Origin: Synechococcales cyanobacterium bin31.maxbin.ball.101
Lineage (GTDB): Bacteria > Cyanobacteriota > Cyanobacteriia > Leptolyngbyales > Leptolyngbyaceae
Assembly: GCA_013298165.1 (NCBI GenBank)
Contig: JAAFJU010000040.1
Location: forward strand, 1 to 33,871
Reading direction: 5' to 3'
Length of the DNA stretch: 33,871 nucleotides
The translations under genes and the position numbers were made by a program. Positions 1-8,263 of the stretch are shown here, piece by piece. Each line of letters begins with the position of its first letter. Position 1 is the first letter of the stretch. Under the pieces are notes generated by a model. That model saw nothing but the letters and a program-made list of their open reading frames with translations, was not told the origin of the DNA and searched no databases.

Positions 1-1
1 C

Positions 2-163
2 GATCAATGGAGTGATCAAGTGTTTCAAGCGGCTGTCGGACAGGCAGCCTTTGACCAAGCAGGCGCGATCGCCCTCGCCTCCAGAATCCCCGCCGGAAGC
101 GCCGCCTACAGCCAAGCCCAAACCCAGATCGCCGCCTGGAAAAAACAAATTGGTCAACGCTAA
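2..163 (+). CDS. C-terminal end of an unidentified protein (partial)
   Basis: An open frame enters from the left edge and ends at TAA 161-163, giving 53 residues. It contains the pattern IP-x-GS-x-x-Y-x-x-AQ-x-x-I-x-x-W and ends WKKQIGQR. This alanine- and glutamine-rich helical pattern resembles repeat units in some large cyanobacterial proteins, but the fragment is too short to name a family. The competing ATG frame at 12-212 gives a proline/serine-rich product typical of a shadow frame. The Uma2-family gene follows 68 bp downstream on the same strand. Confidence 0.55.
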   Translation, partial: DQWSDQVFQAAVGQAAFDQAGAIALASRIPAGSAAYSQAQTQIAAWKKQIGQR

Positions 164-231
164 AAGCGCAGCCCCGATCGTGCGTTATGATCGAGGGTAT
201 TGCGGTCTGTGATGATCTTTGAGGCGCTGAT

Positions 232-1104
232 ATGATTTCATCTTCAGAATTACGATCGACGCATCAAAGCGACGTTCAATCGTTGCCAACGATGCATGAT
301 CTCCCTAGTGAAAATCCATTGGAGCCTGGTTTGCCGGACGAATTTCATGGTCTTCAGCCTCAACTTCTCGCTGAGAGCTTAACCTTAACCGACTACAACG
401 CCAATCAAATCTTTCAGTCGTTTGATCTAAATTTGTACTATGACCCTGAGCATACGGGCTGGTATAAGCGCCCAGATTGGTTTTTAGTGGTGGGGACGAC
501 ACGATTGTACCGAGGGGTTTCGTCGCGATCGAGTTACGTGATCTGGGACGAGATGATCCCGCCTGCGATCGTCATTGAATTTTTGTCTCCCAGCACCGAA
601 GGGGATGATTTAGGCCGATTTGCAGCCAAACTTCCTGGTGCCGTCTCTAAACCAGGACGACCACCTGGTAAGTTCGTCGTCTATGAGCAAATCCTACAAG
701 TCCCGCACTATATTGTCTTTGATGAAACGACGGGACAATTGCGATATTTTCGTTTAATCGATGGCCGATACCAAGAACAAACCATCACCTCAAATCCACC
801 GAGTCTGTGGATTCCAGAATTGAAGATTGGATTAGGGTTATGGACAGGTTCTTATCGTCACATGAACCAGAGATGGCTACGCTGGTGCGATCGTGACGGC
901 AATTGGCTCCTCACAGAAACTGAACGAGAGCGTGGCGCTAAAGAATGGGAACGATCGGAAAAAGAACGAGAACGCACAGAAAAAGAACGGGAACGCACAG
1001 AAAAAGAACGAGAACGTAGCGCTAAGGAAAAGGAGCGCGCCGAAAAAGAAAAACTGATGAACTATCTCCGATCGATCGGCATCGATCCCAACAACTTACC
1101 TTGA
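232..1104 (+). CDS. Uma2 family (DUF820) putative endonuclease
   Basis: A 290-residue protein of the Uma2/DUF820 family, which has a PD-(D/E)xK nuclease-like fold and is strongly expanded in cyanobacteria. Its biological role is largely unknown. Visible family features are the PDW segment with Asp82, the strand VIEFLSPST with Glu116, and the segment YEQILQVPHYIVFD at about 151-164. The C-terminal 60 residues are a charged Lys/Glu/Arg coiled coil built on the heptad EKERERT, followed by the tail LRSIGIDPNNLP, a layout common in these proteins. The N-terminal 45 residues look non-conserved. ATG 232 follows a GAGG ribosome site. The gene is convergent with the antiporter gene downstream. Confidence 0.85.
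   Translation: MISSSELRSTHQSDVQSLPTMHDLPSENPLEPGLPDEFHGLQPQLLAESLTLTDYNANQIFQSFDLNLYYDPEHTGWYKRPDWFLVVGTTRLYRGVSSRSSYVIWDEMIPPAIVIEFLSPSTEGDDLGRFAAKLPGAVSKPGRPPGKFVVYEQILQVPHYIVFDETTGQLRYFRLIDGRYQEQTITSNPPSLWIPELKIGLGLWTGSYRHMNQRWLRWCDRDGNWLLTETERERGAKEWERSEKERERTEKERERTEKERERSAKEKERAEKEKLMNYLRSIGIDPNNLP
958..1020 (+). repeat. Three tandem 21-bp copies in the Uma2-family gene
   Basis: Three consecutive 21-bp units start at 958, 979 and 1000 and differ at only a few positions. Each encodes one EKERER-type heptad of the C-terminal coiled coil. The unit is a multiple of three, so copy-number changes would keep the frame and only lengthen or shorten the coil. Confidence 0.85.
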
Positions 1105-1122
1105 AACCCTCTCCATCTCCGG

Positions 1123-1149
1123 CTCCCCCAGAATTGGGGGCCGGGGGGC
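1123..1149. repeat. 27-bp dispersed palindromic repeat, copy 1
   Basis: This contains the palindrome CCCCCAGAATTGGGGG followed by a CCGGGGGGC tail. It lies between the convergent Uma2-family and antiporter genes. The reverse complement matches 14688-14714 at 26 of 27 positions. The GC-rich stem could also act as a bidirectional terminator here, but there is no clear T-run. Confidence 0.75.
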
Positions 1150-1183
1150 GGTTCGCCAGGCTCTATTGAATGTCCATCAAACC

Positions 1184-3067
1184 CTAAAACCCAGGAGCCT
1201 CTTCCACCAAAAGTTTTGGCTGGGCGGTGCCGGAGAGAAGCTTCATGAGTTGGGGTTTGGGTTCGTGGAGGAGGTAGGTGAGCCGATCGCCCGCTTGCCA
1301 GTCCCAGTCTCCCGGCACCACCTGAAGACTGTTCTGCTGCAGACTATTGCGCCGCTCGACCAATAACGGCATCATCCGCTCTTGATCCACCGATCGCCCC
1401 AATTCCAAAATCAACGCCGCATCCAAATCCACCTGTCCCAACCGCACCGCATTATCTTGCAAATACTGATTCCAAAGTTTTAAATTAGACTGCGACGAAA
1501 ACGCAGGCTGAATCGTCGTTTGAATTGTGCTAGCTTCAGCCGCCCTCGGAAAGACGGCCAACACTCGGGGCGGCGAGAACTCATCGATCGATCGCTGTGC
1601 CAAAACCGCATTCACTTCAGCATTGTCTGTAATCGCTAAGAACGTCCCTGCATTCGCTAATCCTGCCTGCTCCAAAACCGTTGCATCCCAAGCCGTACTG
1701 TTTAAAATTCGCAACTGCTCCGGCGATCGTAATTCAATTTCTGACAGCGATCGTAGATCCGATTCGTCCGGTTCCGTGTCAATGATCGCAATGGTTTCCC
1801 CCCGCTCTAAAAACAATCGAGTAATCAAGACACTCACGGGGTTCAACCCCACAATCACCAACCCCTTCCGATCGGCCGCATTCAACCGCAAGACATTCGC
1901 CACAACCTGCGCCGTCGAAGCCTGTAAAAACACCGTCAAAATAATCGTCAAAAACACCAACGCCTTAATCGAATCACCCCCATTAATCCCCTGATCCGTC
2001 AGCACGATCGCAAACAACGAAGCCACCGACGCCGACACAATCCCACGGGGCGCAATCCAAGCCAGGAAAATCTTCTGCCGCCAACCCAAACCACTCTGCC
2101 AAGTACAGAGCAAAATGCTCACAGGTCGAACAATGAACATAATCGCCAACACCGTCCAAATCCCCTCCCAGCCCAAGGCCAGCAAGGACGGAATGGATAA
2201 GTCCGCCGATAATAAAATAAACAAAACCGACACCGAAAGCGTCGTCAATTGACCTTTAAACCGTTTCAATAGGCGCTCTTCGGGGAGTTCAGACGATCGC
2301 AGCATGATCCCTGCCGTCACCATCGCCATCAACCCCGCCTCACTGCGCAACAACTGCGCCGACCCAAACAATCCCCACACCGCTGCCAACACCACCAACG
2401 TTTTGAGATCCTCACTCAAAAACGTCGCCCGCTTTAAAAACCATCCCAAACTCCAACCACCCGTAATCCCGATCGCCGCTCCCACTCCCACCCGCAACGC
2501 CAAATCCGCAATCAATGCGATCGGATCCAAATTCCCATTCAAAACCACGTTCAGCACCACCACCGCCAAAATCGCGCCGACGGGATCATTCAACACCCCT
2601 TCACTTTCCAGTAGGGTTGAAACCGATCGATCGACCTTCACCTGCTGCAACAGCGACGTCACCACCGTCGGACCCGTCACCACCACCAACGCCGCATAGA
2701 GAAAGGCGATCGGCCAGGGAAACTCACTCAAATAATGGGCCGCCATTCCGCCCCCAAGCAGCGTGACCATCGTGCCGATCGTCACCAGATTGCGCAAACT
2801 TTTCGACACCCGGCCCAGGTCCCGCAACTGCAAATTAAACCCACCCTCAAACAAGATGATCGCCACCAACAGCGCCACAATGCTCTCCAGTCCATCCCCC
2901 AGCATCGCAGGATGCAACCACCCCAGCCCACTCGGACCCAGCAACACCCCAAACACCAACAGAAAAACAATTCCCGGCAGCACCAACCAAGCCGCCAGCA
3001 CCTGCGCACTAATTCCCGCCAGCACCGTCAAGATGATTTGAAGCGTTAAGGCAAAGGAAGAAGACAT
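1184..3067 (-). CDS. Na+/H+ (cation:proton) antiporter with C-terminal TrkA-N-like domain
   Basis: An integral membrane antiporter of about 627 residues in the CPA family, expected to exchange Na+ or K+ for H+. The N-terminal 400 residues contain about 12 hydrophobic segments. The conserved core ESEGVLNDPVGA holds the Asp of the NhaP-type ion site, and IAPRGIVSASVAS is the conserved late helix. From about residue 405 the segment RKGLVIVGLNPVS begins a cytoplasmic Rossmann-like, TrkA-N/RCK-type domain, although the nucleotide-binding glycine motif is degenerate (GLNPVS). ATG 3067 is preferred over an in-frame GTG at 3082. It lies 82 bp downstream of mltA on the same strand, with a repeat between them. 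Confidence 0.85.
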   Translation of the reverse strand: MSSSFALTLQIILTVLAGISAQVLAAWLVLPGIVFLLVFGVLLGPSGLGWLHPAMLGDGLESIVALLVAIILFEGGFNLQLRDLGRVSKSLRNLVTIGTMVTLLGGGMAAHYLSEFPWPIAFLYAALVVVTGPTVVTSLLQQVKVDRSVSTLLESEGVLNDPVGAILAVVVLNVVLNGNLDPIALIADLALRVGVGAAIGITGGWSLGWFLKRATFLSEDLKTLVVLAAVWGLFGSAQLLRSEAGLMAMVTAGIMLRSSELPEERLLKRFKGQLTTLSVSVLFILLSADLSIPSLLALGWEGIWTVLAIMFIVRPVSILLCTWQSGLGWRQKIFLAWIAPRGIVSASVASLFAIVLTDQGINGGDSIKALVFLTIILTVFLQASTAQVVANVLRLNAADRKGLVIVGLNPVSVLITRLFLERGETIAIIDTEPDESDLRSLSEIELRSPEQLRILNSTAWDATVLEQAGLANAGTFLAITDNAEVNAVLAQRSIDEFSPPRVLAVFPRAAEASTIQTTIQPAFSSQSNLKLWNQYLQDNAVRLGQVDLDAALILELGRSVDQERMMPLLVERRNSLQQNSLQVVPGDWDWQAGDRLTYLLHEPKPQLMKLLSGTAQPKLLVEEAPGF

Positions 3068-3121
3068 TATTAGATTGGGCACCTAAGATCATTCAGTAAA
3101 AACTACACAACAAAAAATCGA

Positions 3122-3143
3122 GGACTGAGCGGAGTCGAAGTCC
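3122..3143. repeat. REP-like palindrome (TTCGACTCCGCTCA family), locus 1
   Basis: A single arm containing GAGCGGAGTCGAA with flanking GGACT/AGTCC that can self-pair. It lies between mltA and the antiporter gene. The same core recurs at 9493-9547, 12946-13034 and 29583-29656. Confidence 0.75.
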
Positions 3144-3149
3144 GGCTAA

Positions 3150-4364
3150 TTATTTCTTGAGTATTAGATAGTACAGCTTCCCCGTCGATCGCACCAACCC
3201 CGCCTTCGCCTTCGCCTGATCGCCCGTCCCCATAAAGACATCCACTCGCCCCGGACCCACGATCGCCCCACCCGTATCCTGATCCAAAACAAACTGCCCC
3301 ACCCGCTCCGGCTGAAGTTGATCGTTGGGCAGTTCTGTGTCGATTAGGGCCAAAGCGCCGGGTGGCATGAGCTTCTTATCGGTTGCGATGCTGCGGTTCG
3401 CGGTGACGGGCAGGCCGATGCTTCCGGTGGCTAATGCGCCTTGGGTATTGCGGAAAAAGACAAAGCGATTGTTACGCGGCAAATATTCATCGAGTTCAGC
3501 GGGATTGTCTTGCAAATATTGGGTGAGTCTTGGCAGGGTGAGTTCATCGAGTTTGAACTTGCCATCTTTGACCATTTCTTTGCCAATGCCGACGTAGGGA
3601 TAATCCGTGTTGCCATCAAAGCCGATCGCCATCGTCTGCCCGTCGGTCAAGGTCAATCGCGCCGACCCTTGAACTTGTACGAGAAAGGCTTGGAGCCGAT
3701 CGGTCATCCAGACGAGTTCACTGTTGCGGAGCTTGCCCTTAGACGCTTGGAGTCCGTCTTTGCCCTCTAGGTCTGCCCGCGTAGGATGGGGCCGAGACCA
3801 GCGATCGAAGTCACTGGGTTTGCGGTAGAGGGGATAGCGATATTCGGCGGTGGGCTTGAGGCTAGCGGCGTAGACAGGCTCAAAGTAGCCCGTAAACCCA
3901 ACGCTCCCCTGACCGTCTTTGCCCGAAGCTTGATAGAAGAAAAATTCGGTTTGAACCTGTTTTCGCAGCGCTTCCGGTGTTTTGGCAGTTTGAACCAGGA
4001 TTTTAAAACGCTTGAGGCTGCGCTGGACGCGATCGATCGTGATTCCAGAAATGGCATAGCGACGATAGGCTCGATCGGCGGCGTCACTGCTGAGATAGCC
4101 GAGGCTGCGATCGATCGATCGCACCAGAGCCTTGCGTTCGGCGGGCGATCGAAACATTAAGGCATCTAGCCCTAAATCTTCGGGTGCCGTTTTCAGTCGT
4201 TGAAGGGCGGGGACGGGGCGGCTGGGTTTTGTGCTGGGGACGGGTGTGGGTGTGCTTTGGGCTTGGACGATCGGCAATGTTGCTAGTCTTGAGGCCCAGA
4301 CCATCGCTGACCCGAGAAGAACACAACAGAGACTGCCGAAGATTTTTTGATGATTCCGCTGCAT
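3150..4364 (-). CDS. mltA: Membrane-bound lytic murein transglycosylase A (MltA)
   Basis: MltA cleaves the beta-1,4 bond between MurNAc and GlcNAc in peptidoglycan and produces 1,6-anhydro-muropeptides. The predicted protein has about 404 residues. It starts with a signal-like segment (basic MQRNHQK, hydrophobic core, VQAQS at about 33-37), followed by a Pro/Ser/Thr linker. The MltA domain starts around YFEPVYAASL. The C-terminal 3D barrel ends in DTGGAIVGPGRVDVFMGTG, carrying the conserved catalytic Asp region. ATG 4364 has a good GAGGG ribosome site. An in-frame ATG at 4391 would add nine residues. It is co-directional with the antiporter gene. Its products are typical substrates for an AmpG permease, and one is encoded at 14.8 kb. 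Confidence 0.9.
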   Translation of the reverse strand: MQRNHQKIFGSLCCVLLGSAMVWASRLATLPIVQAQSTPTPVPSTKPSRPVPALQRLKTAPEDLGLDALMFRSPAERKALVRSIDRSLGYLSSDAADRAYRRYAISGITIDRVQRSLKRFKILVQTAKTPEALRKQVQTEFFFYQASGKDGQGSVGFTGYFEPVYAASLKPTAEYRYPLYRKPSDFDRWSRPHPTRADLEGKDGLQASKGKLRNSELVWMTDRLQAFLVQVQGSARLTLTDGQTMAIGFDGNTDYPYVGIGKEMVKDGKFKLDELTLPRLTQYLQDNPAELDEYLPRNNRFVFFRNTQGALATGSIGLPVTANRSIATDKKLMPPGALALIDTELPNDQLQPERVGQFVLDQDTGGAIVGPGRVDVFMGTGDQAKAKAGLVRSTGKLYYLILKK

Positions 4365-4401
4365 ACCGCCCTCATTTTCCACGTTAACCATATTAGTTCA
4401 A

Positions 4402-4425
4402 CCCTCCCCCAAATTTAGGAGAGGG
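4402..4425. repeat. Imperfect palindrome upstream of mltA
   Basis: A CCCTCCCCC arm and a GGAGAGGG arm flank AAATTTA. It lies just upstream of mltA and downstream of the small gene ending at 4452. It resembles short GC-rich palindromes scattered in cyanobacterial genomes, and could instead end transcription of the 4452-4706 gene. Confidence 0.45.
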
Positions 4426-4451
4426 CCAATTGTGGATCTCAATCCGGGGAA

Positions 4452-4706
4452 CTAACCATAGCGATCGACGCTACCGGAGAAGATCGGTTCCACCCGAATC
4501 CCCAAAATCGACGCAGGACGGATCACCATATATTCCCCTTGAATATTTTTAATGGGAACTTGAACAAAATCGGTGGATGCGGCTTTGGATTGAACTTCGG
4601 CGGTATACCACCGCTGGAAATCTTGCAGGGCTGGAAAACGGACTTCTTCACGATGGCCGCCATCGATCAGCAGATGGACCGCATATTCGCTTGGGGTTCT
4701 AGGCAT
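4452..4706 (-). CDS. Small conserved cyanobacterial protein, unknown function
   Basis: An 84-residue protein starting MPRTPSEYAVHLLIDGG. It has no signal peptide or membrane segment. Mixed charged and hydrophobic residues suggest a small soluble alpha/beta fold, including FQRWYTAEV and a strand-rich second half (FVQVPIKNI, YMVIRPASILGIRVEPI). I recognise the general style of a conserved cyanobacterial small protein but cannot name a family. ATG 4706 is preferred over a TTG 15 bases upstream. It is transcribed away from the histidine kinase gene. The shared intergenic region holds two CRP-like palindromes, so it may share that control. Confidence 0.65.
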   Translation of the reverse strand: MPRTPSEYAVHLLIDGGHREEVRFPALQDFQRWYTAEVQSKAASTDFVQVPIKNIQGEYMVIRPASILGIRVEPIFSGSVDRYG

Positions 4707-4794
4707 AGCAATAAATTTCAATAAATTGATTCAGCTTATTATGGTCCGTCTTTTTAGGAAGTTAGCAGAGATTTTTAAAACTCATCTTCAACCC

Positions 4795-4810
4795 CGTGAC
4801 CTAGATCACT
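4795..4810. promoter_or_regulatory. CRP-like site 1 (GTGA-N6-TCAC)
   Basis: The sequence CGTGACCTAGATCACT has perfect inner half-sites GTGA and TCAC with a 6-bp spacer CCTAGA. Known SYCRP1-type (cAMP receptor protein) sites in cyanobacteria follow TGTGA-N6-TCACA, so the two outermost bases deviate. It lies 89 bp upstream of the start at 4706. Confidence 0.5.
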
Positions 4811-4978
4811 CTCAAAAAAGACACAAATCACGCCTCTTCCTCTGCGCCACCTCTGCTAGATCCCCTCCGCCATCTGACTGGAAGCCGATCGGTCTCAAAG
4901 GGAAACCGTAATTTTACGGATTGGGATTGATTTTCGAGTGATTAGCTAGGGATTAAGGGGGCTAAATCACGTTTTCTA

Positions 4979-4994
4979 TGTGATCCCAATCACA
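4979..4994. promoter_or_regulatory. CRP-like site 2 (perfect TGTGA-N6-TCACA)
   Basis: TGTGATCCCAATCACA is an exact match to the CRP-family consensus, centred about 65 bp upstream of the histidine kinase ATG. The position suits activation from upstream of a promoter. Which gene it controls is inference. Confidence 0.6.
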
Positions 4995-5051
4995 GATAGG
5001 GTTGGCGCTTTTACCGCTGACCCAGCAGGATAAGCCACTCGTTCGACCTCC

Positions 5052-6026
5052 ATGCCTTCTCTATTGCTCACATTTTGTGTTGCCCTTTTTGCCATGCTGC
5101 AAGCTGACTTTGTTGACCCACTGTCCCAGTCTGATACCCGATCGGAGACCCAAGCAGAGATCGAATCAGAGATCCAGCCGGAGCCTCAACCGGAGGAAAT
5201 CTCAGCGCAATTGATCGAAATTGAAAAGATGGCCAGCTTAGGCAAGCTCTTAACAGGGGTAGCCCACGAGATTCATAACCCGATGAATTTTATCTATGGC
5301 AACCTGGGCTATGCCGATCGCTACACCCAAGATCTGATGGTGTTACTCAACCTCTATCGCAAGGCATATCCAGAGCCAACACCTGAGATTGCTGAGCAGA
5401 TGACCAAAATGGATTTGGATTTTGTCTTGGAAGACTTGCCCAAAATCCAGGCTTCGATGCAAATGGGGGCCGATCGGTTAAAGGAGATTTTGCAATCATT
5501 GCGGCTGGTGTCTCACAGTGAAGGCAATGGAGAACAGAGTACCGATTTGGAAGCTTGTCTAGAGAGTACGCTGGTGATTTTGAATCATCGGATGAAGGCC
5601 GTGGGCGATCGTCCAATGATTCAGATCGAAAAAGCCTATGGCCAACTGCCGCCGATTCTATGCAATACGGGGCGTATGAATCAGGCGTTGATGAACTTAT
5701 TGAGTAATGCGATCGATGCTTTGGATCAGCGCTGGATAGAAAGTCAGGAAACTGGAGCAGGGTTTGAACCATTGATTCGTATTACAACGCACGTCAATTC
5801 AGACGACTCAATCTCTATCACCATTCAGGACAATGGTTGTGGCATGAGCGATGAGACACAGAAACAAATGCTGATGCCTTTTTTTACAACGAAAGCGCCG
5901 ACCCAGGGAACCGGGATTGGATTGTCAATTACCCAGCAAATCATTGTTCAAGAACATGGGGGAGAATTGGTTTGTCGCAGTGCGATCGGTCAAGGGACAG
6001 CCTTTACGCTGCGGCTTCCAATGTGA
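5052..6026 (+). CDS. Sensor histidine kinase without a recognisable sensor domain
   Basis: A 324-residue kinase. After a short hydrophobic N-terminus (residues 3-22) and an acidic Gln/Glu/Pro-rich linker, the H box MASLGKLLTGVAHEIHNPMN places the phospho-accepting His at about residue 72. The HATPase domain shows the N box (MNQALMNLLSNAIDAL), the G1 box DNGCGM and the G2 box GTGIGL. The IYGNL segment after the H box with its long insert is typical of cyanobacterial kinases that normally carry GAF, PAS or CHASE inputs. Here the H box starts almost at once, so no input module is visible. No response regulator lies nearby. The potassium channel gene follows 94-97 bp downstream. Confidence 0.88.
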   Translation: MPSLLLTFCVALFAMLQADFVDPLSQSDTRSETQAEIESEIQPEPQPEEISAQLIEIEKMASLGKLLTGVAHEIHNPMNFIYGNLGYADRYTQDLMVLLNLYRKAYPEPTPEIAEQMTKMDLDFVLEDLPKIQASMQMGADRLKEILQSLRLVSHSEGNGEQSTDLEACLESTLVILNHRMKAVGDRPMIQIEKAYGQLPPILCNTGRMNQALMNLLSNAIDALDQRWIESQETGAGFEPLIRITTHVNSDDSISITIQDNGCGMSDETQKQMLMPFFTTKAPTQGTGIGLSITQQIIVQEHGGELVCRSAIGQGTAFTLRLPM

Positions 6027-6123
6027 TGAGAAATGATCCCTGTCATGAGGTGCGCTTTGACCTGTGATTTGCGGGCAGCATCAACCTGTTTTGGTGTAAG
6101 GTGTAAGCTCATTTGTTCCTTTG

Positions 6124-7029
6124 ATGATCCCTATGAAGGCTCCAAAGCGTCGCTATCGCCCAATTCGCATTGCCCGTAAGAATGGAAAACTCGATATTGA
6201 TGCAGGCAGCTTATTAAAACAGTATTGGCGGGATCCCTACCACCTCATGCTGTCTGTGACTTGGAAAATGTTTTTCCTGTCGATCGGCCTGGGCTACCTT
6301 TGCTTAAATGCAGTTTTTGCGTTGCTCTATCTGTTGGGCGGGGATTCGCTGGTCGGCGCGAGACCGGGAAACTTTGAGGATGCGTTTTTCTTTAGTGTGC
6401 AAACCTTTGCCTCGATCGGCTACGGGGTCATGTCTCCCAAAACAACCTATGCCCATGGGATTGTGACCTTAGAAGCGATCATGAGTTTGTTAACGATCGC
6501 CATTGTCACCGGACTCAGTTTCGCAAGATTTTCCCGTCCGTCTGCAAGGGTGATTTTTAGTCAGAATGCCTTGATTACCACCTACAACGGATCCCCAACG
6601 CTAATCATCCGCACCGCCAATGCCCGTCATAATCACATCGTTGAAGCCCATGCCCAGCTTTACTTTACAAGGGATGAAGAGACGATCGAAGGCAATCGGA
6701 TTCGGCGCTTTTATTCACTCCCCTTGTCCCGATCGCATACGCCGAGTTTTTCACTAAGTTGGAATATTATGCATTCCATTGATGAGAGCAGCCCGCTCTA
6801 TCGCATGACGTTGGAGCGGTTTCAAGAATCCAACGGTCAATTGATTCTTTCGATTACCGGGGTCGATGAAACGGTGAATTATAATATCCACGTCCGCAAC
6901 ACCTATGGAATGAATGAAGTGCTCTGGGATCATCAATTTGTGGACATTATTTTCACCGATGAAGTGGGCGATCGGTACATTGATTACACCCACTTTCACA
7001 AGACCCGACCCCACTCCACCAATCCCTAG
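6124..7029 (+). CDS. Inward-rectifier (Kir/KirBac-type) potassium channel
   Basis: A protein of about 301 residues with the Kir layout. It has an amphipathic slide region (YWRDPYHLMLSVTWK), TM1 at about 49-71, and a pore helix with selectivity filter TFASIGYGVMSP, where GYG is intact and the usual TIGYG reads SIGYG. TM2 lies at about 112-135, followed by a cytoplasmic beta-sandwich IRK domain (ALITTYNGSPTLIIRTAN onward). It is expected in the plasma membrane conducting K+. The first codons read TTG ATG ATC CCT ATG with no strong ribosome site, so the start could be 6121, 6124 or 6133. It lies downstream of the histidine kinase on the same strand; a functional link is possible but unproven. 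Confidence 0.9.
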   Translation: MIPMKAPKRRYRPIRIARKNGKLDIDAGSLLKQYWRDPYHLMLSVTWKMFFLSIGLGYLCLNAVFALLYLLGGDSLVGARPGNFEDAFFFSVQTFASIGYGVMSPKTTYAHGIVTLEAIMSLLTIAIVTGLSFARFSRPSARVIFSQNALITTYNGSPTLIIRTANARHNHIVEAHAQLYFTRDEETIEGNRIRRFYSLPLSRSHTPSFSLSWNIMHSIDESSPLYRMTLERFQESNGQLILSITGVDETVNYNIHVRNTYGMNEVLWDHQFVDIIFTDEVGDRYIDYTHFHKTRPHSTNP

Positions 7030-7032
7030 TGG

Positions 7033-8109
7033 TTAATAGCCATCGATCGACCAATGGGGCGCATCTGCGGGGAGTTTGTAAACCTCATAGGTTTCGCCAA
7101 CAGCCCAGAGATCTTCGTTTTCCCAGCCTTCACCAGGACCGTCGATTTCTACAATGTCACCATTGCCATCTTTAACTTTCAACGTCTTGGTCCATTCAAT
7201 TTCGCAGTCGATCGCATAGCCAATGGTATGGTTCGATCGGAGTGCGGGTTTGAAGGCAATGTCGTAGGCTTCCACCATTTCTTTGGCCATTTTGACCGAT
7301 AGTTCAGGCGTATAGTGAACCCAGTCAATATTAACTCCGGGCATCGCAGGAACCGATTGAGGTGGCAAGCCTTCTGCCGCAACCCGATAAGAGTAATGCA
7401 TCAGGTGAACGCGCTCGGGAGGTCTCAGGGTGTTGTTGATCGTGACTTTTGCACCTGCGGCTTGGACCGCTTTGATAAAGGCTTGAGCTTTTTGCCGGAA
7501 GGGAGAGGCGAGGTCCTCAAGGGAAGCACTGGCACGCTTGAATTCGACCCATTCTTTCCCGCTAAGCCGGACCCGGAGTCGCCGGGAAAATTCTGTCAAA
7601 ATATCGAGACCGGGTTCAAAATCACTACCAATCTTAGTCTTGGTGGCGACGGAGAGTTGCTGAGCAAGGGCCGATCGGAACTTGGTATCGAGACGTTTGT
7701 AGACTTCCACCATGCCTCGGGTACTGTTAGCCCCGAAGGCTCCATCAGCTTGGAGAATGGGCTGGAGCTTGCCGATCGCCGTGAGCGATCGTTGCAAGTC
7801 TTTCACTTCTTCAGTGCCGTAGTTCAAGGCTTGTAACAGCCGCCCTGCGGTGAGATTGGCCACATAAAAAATAAAATTTTGTTGCAGGGCGACTTGATAG
7901 GTGGCGACATCTACAATGCCCGTTACGGTTAATTTATTTTGCGTCTGATAGGTGCGCGTTGCGGCATCCGTGGCCTTGCCAAAATCTCCATCGGGAGTGC
8001 CGACCGGAAATTTTTGATCCCGCAAAAACCGCTGCCAAGCCAGGGCTGTATCCCCTTTTGCTCCGATTTTGATGGGCGTTAGTCCCAAGACGCTTGCATT
8101 GAATGCCAT
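7033..8109 (-). CDS. M15-type peptidoglycan peptidase with N-terminal PG-binding domains
   Basis: A 358-residue protein. Residues about 9-75 form a peptidoglycan-binding_1 repeat (IGAKGDTALAWQRFL, PDGDFGKATDAATRTYQ). A second, more divergent one lies at about 95-140 (VKDLQRSLTAIG, ADGAFGANSTRGMVEVY). The C-terminal third resembles M15 metallopeptidases (VanY or phage endolysin type): SNHTIGYAID gives zinc ligands His294 and Asp301, and PHWS gives His352. The residue three before the last His, normally Glu, is Asp349. There is no signal peptide. ATG 8109 follows a strong GGAGTGGAG ribosome site. It is divergent from the GH25 lysozyme gene, with 154 bp between them. Confidence 0.75.
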   Translation of the reverse strand: MAFNASVLGLTPIKIGAKGDTALAWQRFLRDQKFPVGTPDGDFGKATDAATRTYQTQNKLTVTGIVDVATYQVALQQNFIFYVANLTAGRLLQALNYGTEEVKDLQRSLTAIGKLQPILQADGAFGANSTRGMVEVYKRLDTKFRSALAQQLSVATKTKIGSDFEPGLDILTEFSRRLRVRLSGKEWVEFKRASASLEDLASPFRQKAQAFIKAVQAAGAKVTINNTLRPPERVHLMHYSYRVAAEGLPPQSVPAMPGVNIDWVHYTPELSVKMAKEMVEAYDIAFKPALRSNHTIGYAIDCEIEWTKTLKVKDGNGDIVEIDGPGEGWENEDLWAVGETYEVYKLPADAPHWSIDGY

Positions 8110-8201
8110 AACTCCACTCCGATCGCAATAAAATAGTTGATAAGCACAACCTCTGTTATACCTCGAACCTATAAAAACTGAACCCTTTGGGAATCGCTGT
8201 G

Positions 8202-8207
8202 TAGAAT
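8202..8207 (+). promoter_or_regulatory. Candidate -10 box of the GH25 gene
   Basis: TAGAAT lies 57 bp before the lysozyme start. The -35 region is weak, so this is tentative. Confidence 0.3.
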
Positions 8208-8263
8208 AGGCTTAAACCAATCCTCATGTAAACTCACGCAAAACCATAGCTGGAGAGAATCCG

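Larger units (their letters stand above)
4707..5051. other. Divergent intergenic region (345 bp)
   Basis: This separates the small gene at 4706 (minus) from the histidine kinase at 5052 (plus). It holds two CRP-like palindromes, at 4795-4810 and 4979-4994. I see no convincing gene here: the open frames within it have no ribosome site or recognisable product. Confidence 0.7.

Noticed and set aside
12-212. 66-codon plus-strand frame at the left edge
   Set aside because: Its product is a Pro/Ser-rich shadow. The overlapping frame 2-163 looks like a genuine protein end.
7179-7836. Open frames on both strands inside the M15 peptidase gene
   Set aside because: They are antisense or out-of-frame shadows of a gene with clear domains.
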